A stretch of 64,000 nt of DNA. Source: Thermoplasmata archaeon (lineage in GTDB: Archaea; Thermoplasmatota; Thermoplasmata; Methanomassiliicoccales; Methanomethylophilaceae). The stretch lies in NCBI GenBank assembly GCA_015063285.1, contig SUST01000001.1, positions 62,001-126,000 of the forward strand, read 5' to 3'. Position 1 is the first letter of the stretch. Every line of letters starts with the position of its first letter. Shown here one piece after another: positions 62,934-64,000 of the stretch. The position numbers were made by a program, and so were the translations under genes. The notes beneath the pieces were generated by a model. It was not told the DNA's origin, ran no database searches, and was given only the letters and a program-made list of their open reading frames with translations.

Positions 62934-63007
62934 GGGCTCTTAGCTTAGTCAGGTAGAGCGCTCGGCTCATAACCGAGTGGTCACTGGTTCGAACCCGGTA
63001 GGGCCCA
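62934..63007 (+). tRNA. tRNA with CAU anticodon (elongator Met or Ile2)
   Basis: Acceptor GGGCTCT pairs with AGGGCCC (one G.U), D-arm TAGCTTAGTCAGGTAGAG, anticodon loop CTCATAA with CAT at 62968-62970, T-arm TTCGAAC, discriminator A63007. CCT follows, so CCA is not encoded. Promoter TTTATTATGTATAA about 30 bases upstream. Met and agmatidine-modified Ile2 cannot be separated by eye. Confidence 0.92.
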
Positions 63008-63075
63008 CCTCATTCTATAAAAAGTGCTCGTGTACAGTTTTTCGGCACTTGCATATATGACAGGATATGGCTTAC

Positions 63076-63510
63076 TCAGTCTGATTGACCGTTATGCTTC
63101 AATTTAATCTTCTGATTGGATTCGTCGATGGTTATCACAAAAACATCGAAGAACCCTTTCCTTCCTATCAACGTGGGTACCATATGGGGCGGTATCATCA
63201 ACGAACAAAACTCTGACGGGAACATTGATGCTATAGCTCTCATGACCCTTACTGATCTCCAACGTCACTTTGCTGATAATGGTATCAGCTGAACCGGTCA
63301 CACCATATGATTTGGTCCTTTCGCCATTGAGGTCCAGACCGAGAAGTTTAGCCCATCTGAAATCCAAAGCAGACATATCTGCTCCGCTGTCAATCAACGA
63401 GAGTATGTCGTACTTCAAACTGCCATTGGAGAACAAATGGGGATTGCAGGGCGCTTGCAAGTAGTGCCATCCGGATTGGCTGTCTCCGAGTATCTGAAAA
63501 CCATAGACAT
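63076..63510 (-). pseudogene. Retropepsin-like aspartic protease, two frameshifts
   Basis: Pieces in three frames add up to one small retropepsin-like protein. MSMVFRYSETANPDG...KRPAIPI comes from ATG 63510. Next is LKYDILSLIDSGADMSALD with the DSG active site. Last is VPTLIGRKGFFDVFVITIDE, ending at the stop 63076-63078. Frame changes fall near 63430 and near 63190, the second at a CCGCCCC run. Decay of a transferred gene is the simplest reading; sequencing error in homopolymers is possible. The intact family acts as single-domain aspartyl proteases of unknown target. Confidence 0.6.
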
Positions 63511-63909
63511 GGTATCACAGGAGCATGCAATCGGCTGGAAGGACCTGTGCGATGAAAGGTACCTTAGTAGGCCCGCATGCCTTCTTCGTAGCCTCTGCGA
63601 CCTATTCTAGGCAAGGAGAATGAGCGATGATGAAGCCGTCACACATACCTACGAACTCCCCAGCATAGGGGCGCTTGTCCAGCTTCATGTAAGCATCATA
63701 AGATTTGCTCATAGTGATACGATATCATTCGTCTTACATAAAGGTGGCAGTCGTAAGTCAATATCGTATGAAGGGAGATTGTCAGAGAGTGCCTTGATAA
63801 CTGTCATCGCACTGTTCCTCGTCATTTTCGTTTTATCATTAGAGTCGAGAAGGAATTACAATCACAGATCTGGACAGCCGATCAAGAGGACACTTTCCGC
63901 TTCCGGAAT
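63511..63909. other. Gene-poor stretch
   Basis: About 400 bases between the retropepsin remnant and the last partial gene. Open frames here (for example a plus-strand one from 63620) have poor codon use and no family features. I see no RNA gene or clear repeat. Confidence 0.5.
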
Positions 63910-64000
63910 TCAGACCGATCCTTCATTGTCGCTTTGCTTGGTCTCCTCATCACCTTGGAGAGAATCCGCGACTATGAACTGCATGTAGAATCCGTCCTCG
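63910..64000 (-). CDS. C-terminal tail of a gene entering from the right edge
   Basis: The last 29 residues of a minus-strand protein, EDGFYMQFIVADS then LQGDEETKQSDNEGSV and TGA at 63910-63912. Codon use fits neighbouring genes and the acidic end is typical of archaeal proteins. Too short to identify. Confidence 0.55.
   Translation of the reverse strand, partial: EDGFYMQFIVADSLQGDEETKQSDNEGSV

Noticed and set aside
63620-63988. A 122-codon plus-strand open frame near the right edge
   Set aside because: Poor codon use, no ribosome site at proper spacing, and it overlaps the better supported minus-strand gene tail at 63910-64000.

Overview
The window is archaeal chromosome from a methanogen-like member of the Thermoplasmata, most likely the order Methanomassiliicoccales (host-associated Methanomethylophilus-type lineages). 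Archaeal information genes fill most of it: PCNA, TFS, RPA plus its partner, RpoK, S2, aMBF1, PAN, CDC48, Csl4, Elp3, Trm56, XPD and CTP-dependent riboflavin kinase. Many genes are probably leaderless, with a TATA box about 25 nt before the start codon. No gene whose stop I read ends in TAG, which fits a lineage that decodes UAG as pyrrolysine. The order-level assignment is an inference; no marker gene for it was aligned.

Layout. 1-5000 (minus): a TFS-PCNA-split transketolase-transaldolase operon and a membrane protein with a KEEP-rich linker. 5.2-8.5 kb: beta-CASP nuclease, small zinc protein, purH. 8.47-9.06 kb is a gene-poor gap holding a probable structured RNA. 9-20 kb: glutamate dehydrogenase, RNA methyltransferase, exosome Csl4, PP-loop enzyme, PAP2 phosphatase, XPD helicase and amino-acid metabolism (serA, a class V aminotransferase, a class I aminotransferase). 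20-27.6 kb is an iron/siderophore-like island of bacterial flavour: a heterodimeric ABC transporter, an AraC-type regulator split by one in-frame TAG, and a binding protein-permease-ATPase importer. Two related palindromic operator candidates link its promoters. 27.6-28.05 kb holds a second structured RNA candidate.

28-33.4 kb: purP, the RPA pair and a glycosyltransferase. 33.4-34.7 kb is the most unusual segment: about 1.2 kb with no credible protein but with many strong hairpins. Four of the hairpin loops read as GNRA or GUAA-type on the minus strand, and a TATA box and T-rich tail lie at the expected ends. It looks like one very long structured non-coding RNA of no family I recognise.

34.8-59.4 kb returns to dense core genes: S2/RpoK, SMR pair, DUF3800 protein, DMT permease, aMBF1, PAN, GPN-loop GTPase, ribK, purSLQ, CDC48, Elp3, thioredoxin system, Trm56 and two tandem CstA transporters. 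59.4-64 kb: tRNA-Asn, a BspA-like leucine-rich surface protein bracketed by 44-bp inverted repeats, a membrane-anchored AlbA_2 protein, tRNA-Met/Ile(CAU), a decayed retropepsin-like gene and the tail of a last gene.

Purine synthesis is well represented (purS, purL, purQ, purH, purP). The main novelty candidates are the long RNA, two shorter RNA candidates, the amber-interrupted regulator and the inverted-repeat-flanked surface gene.
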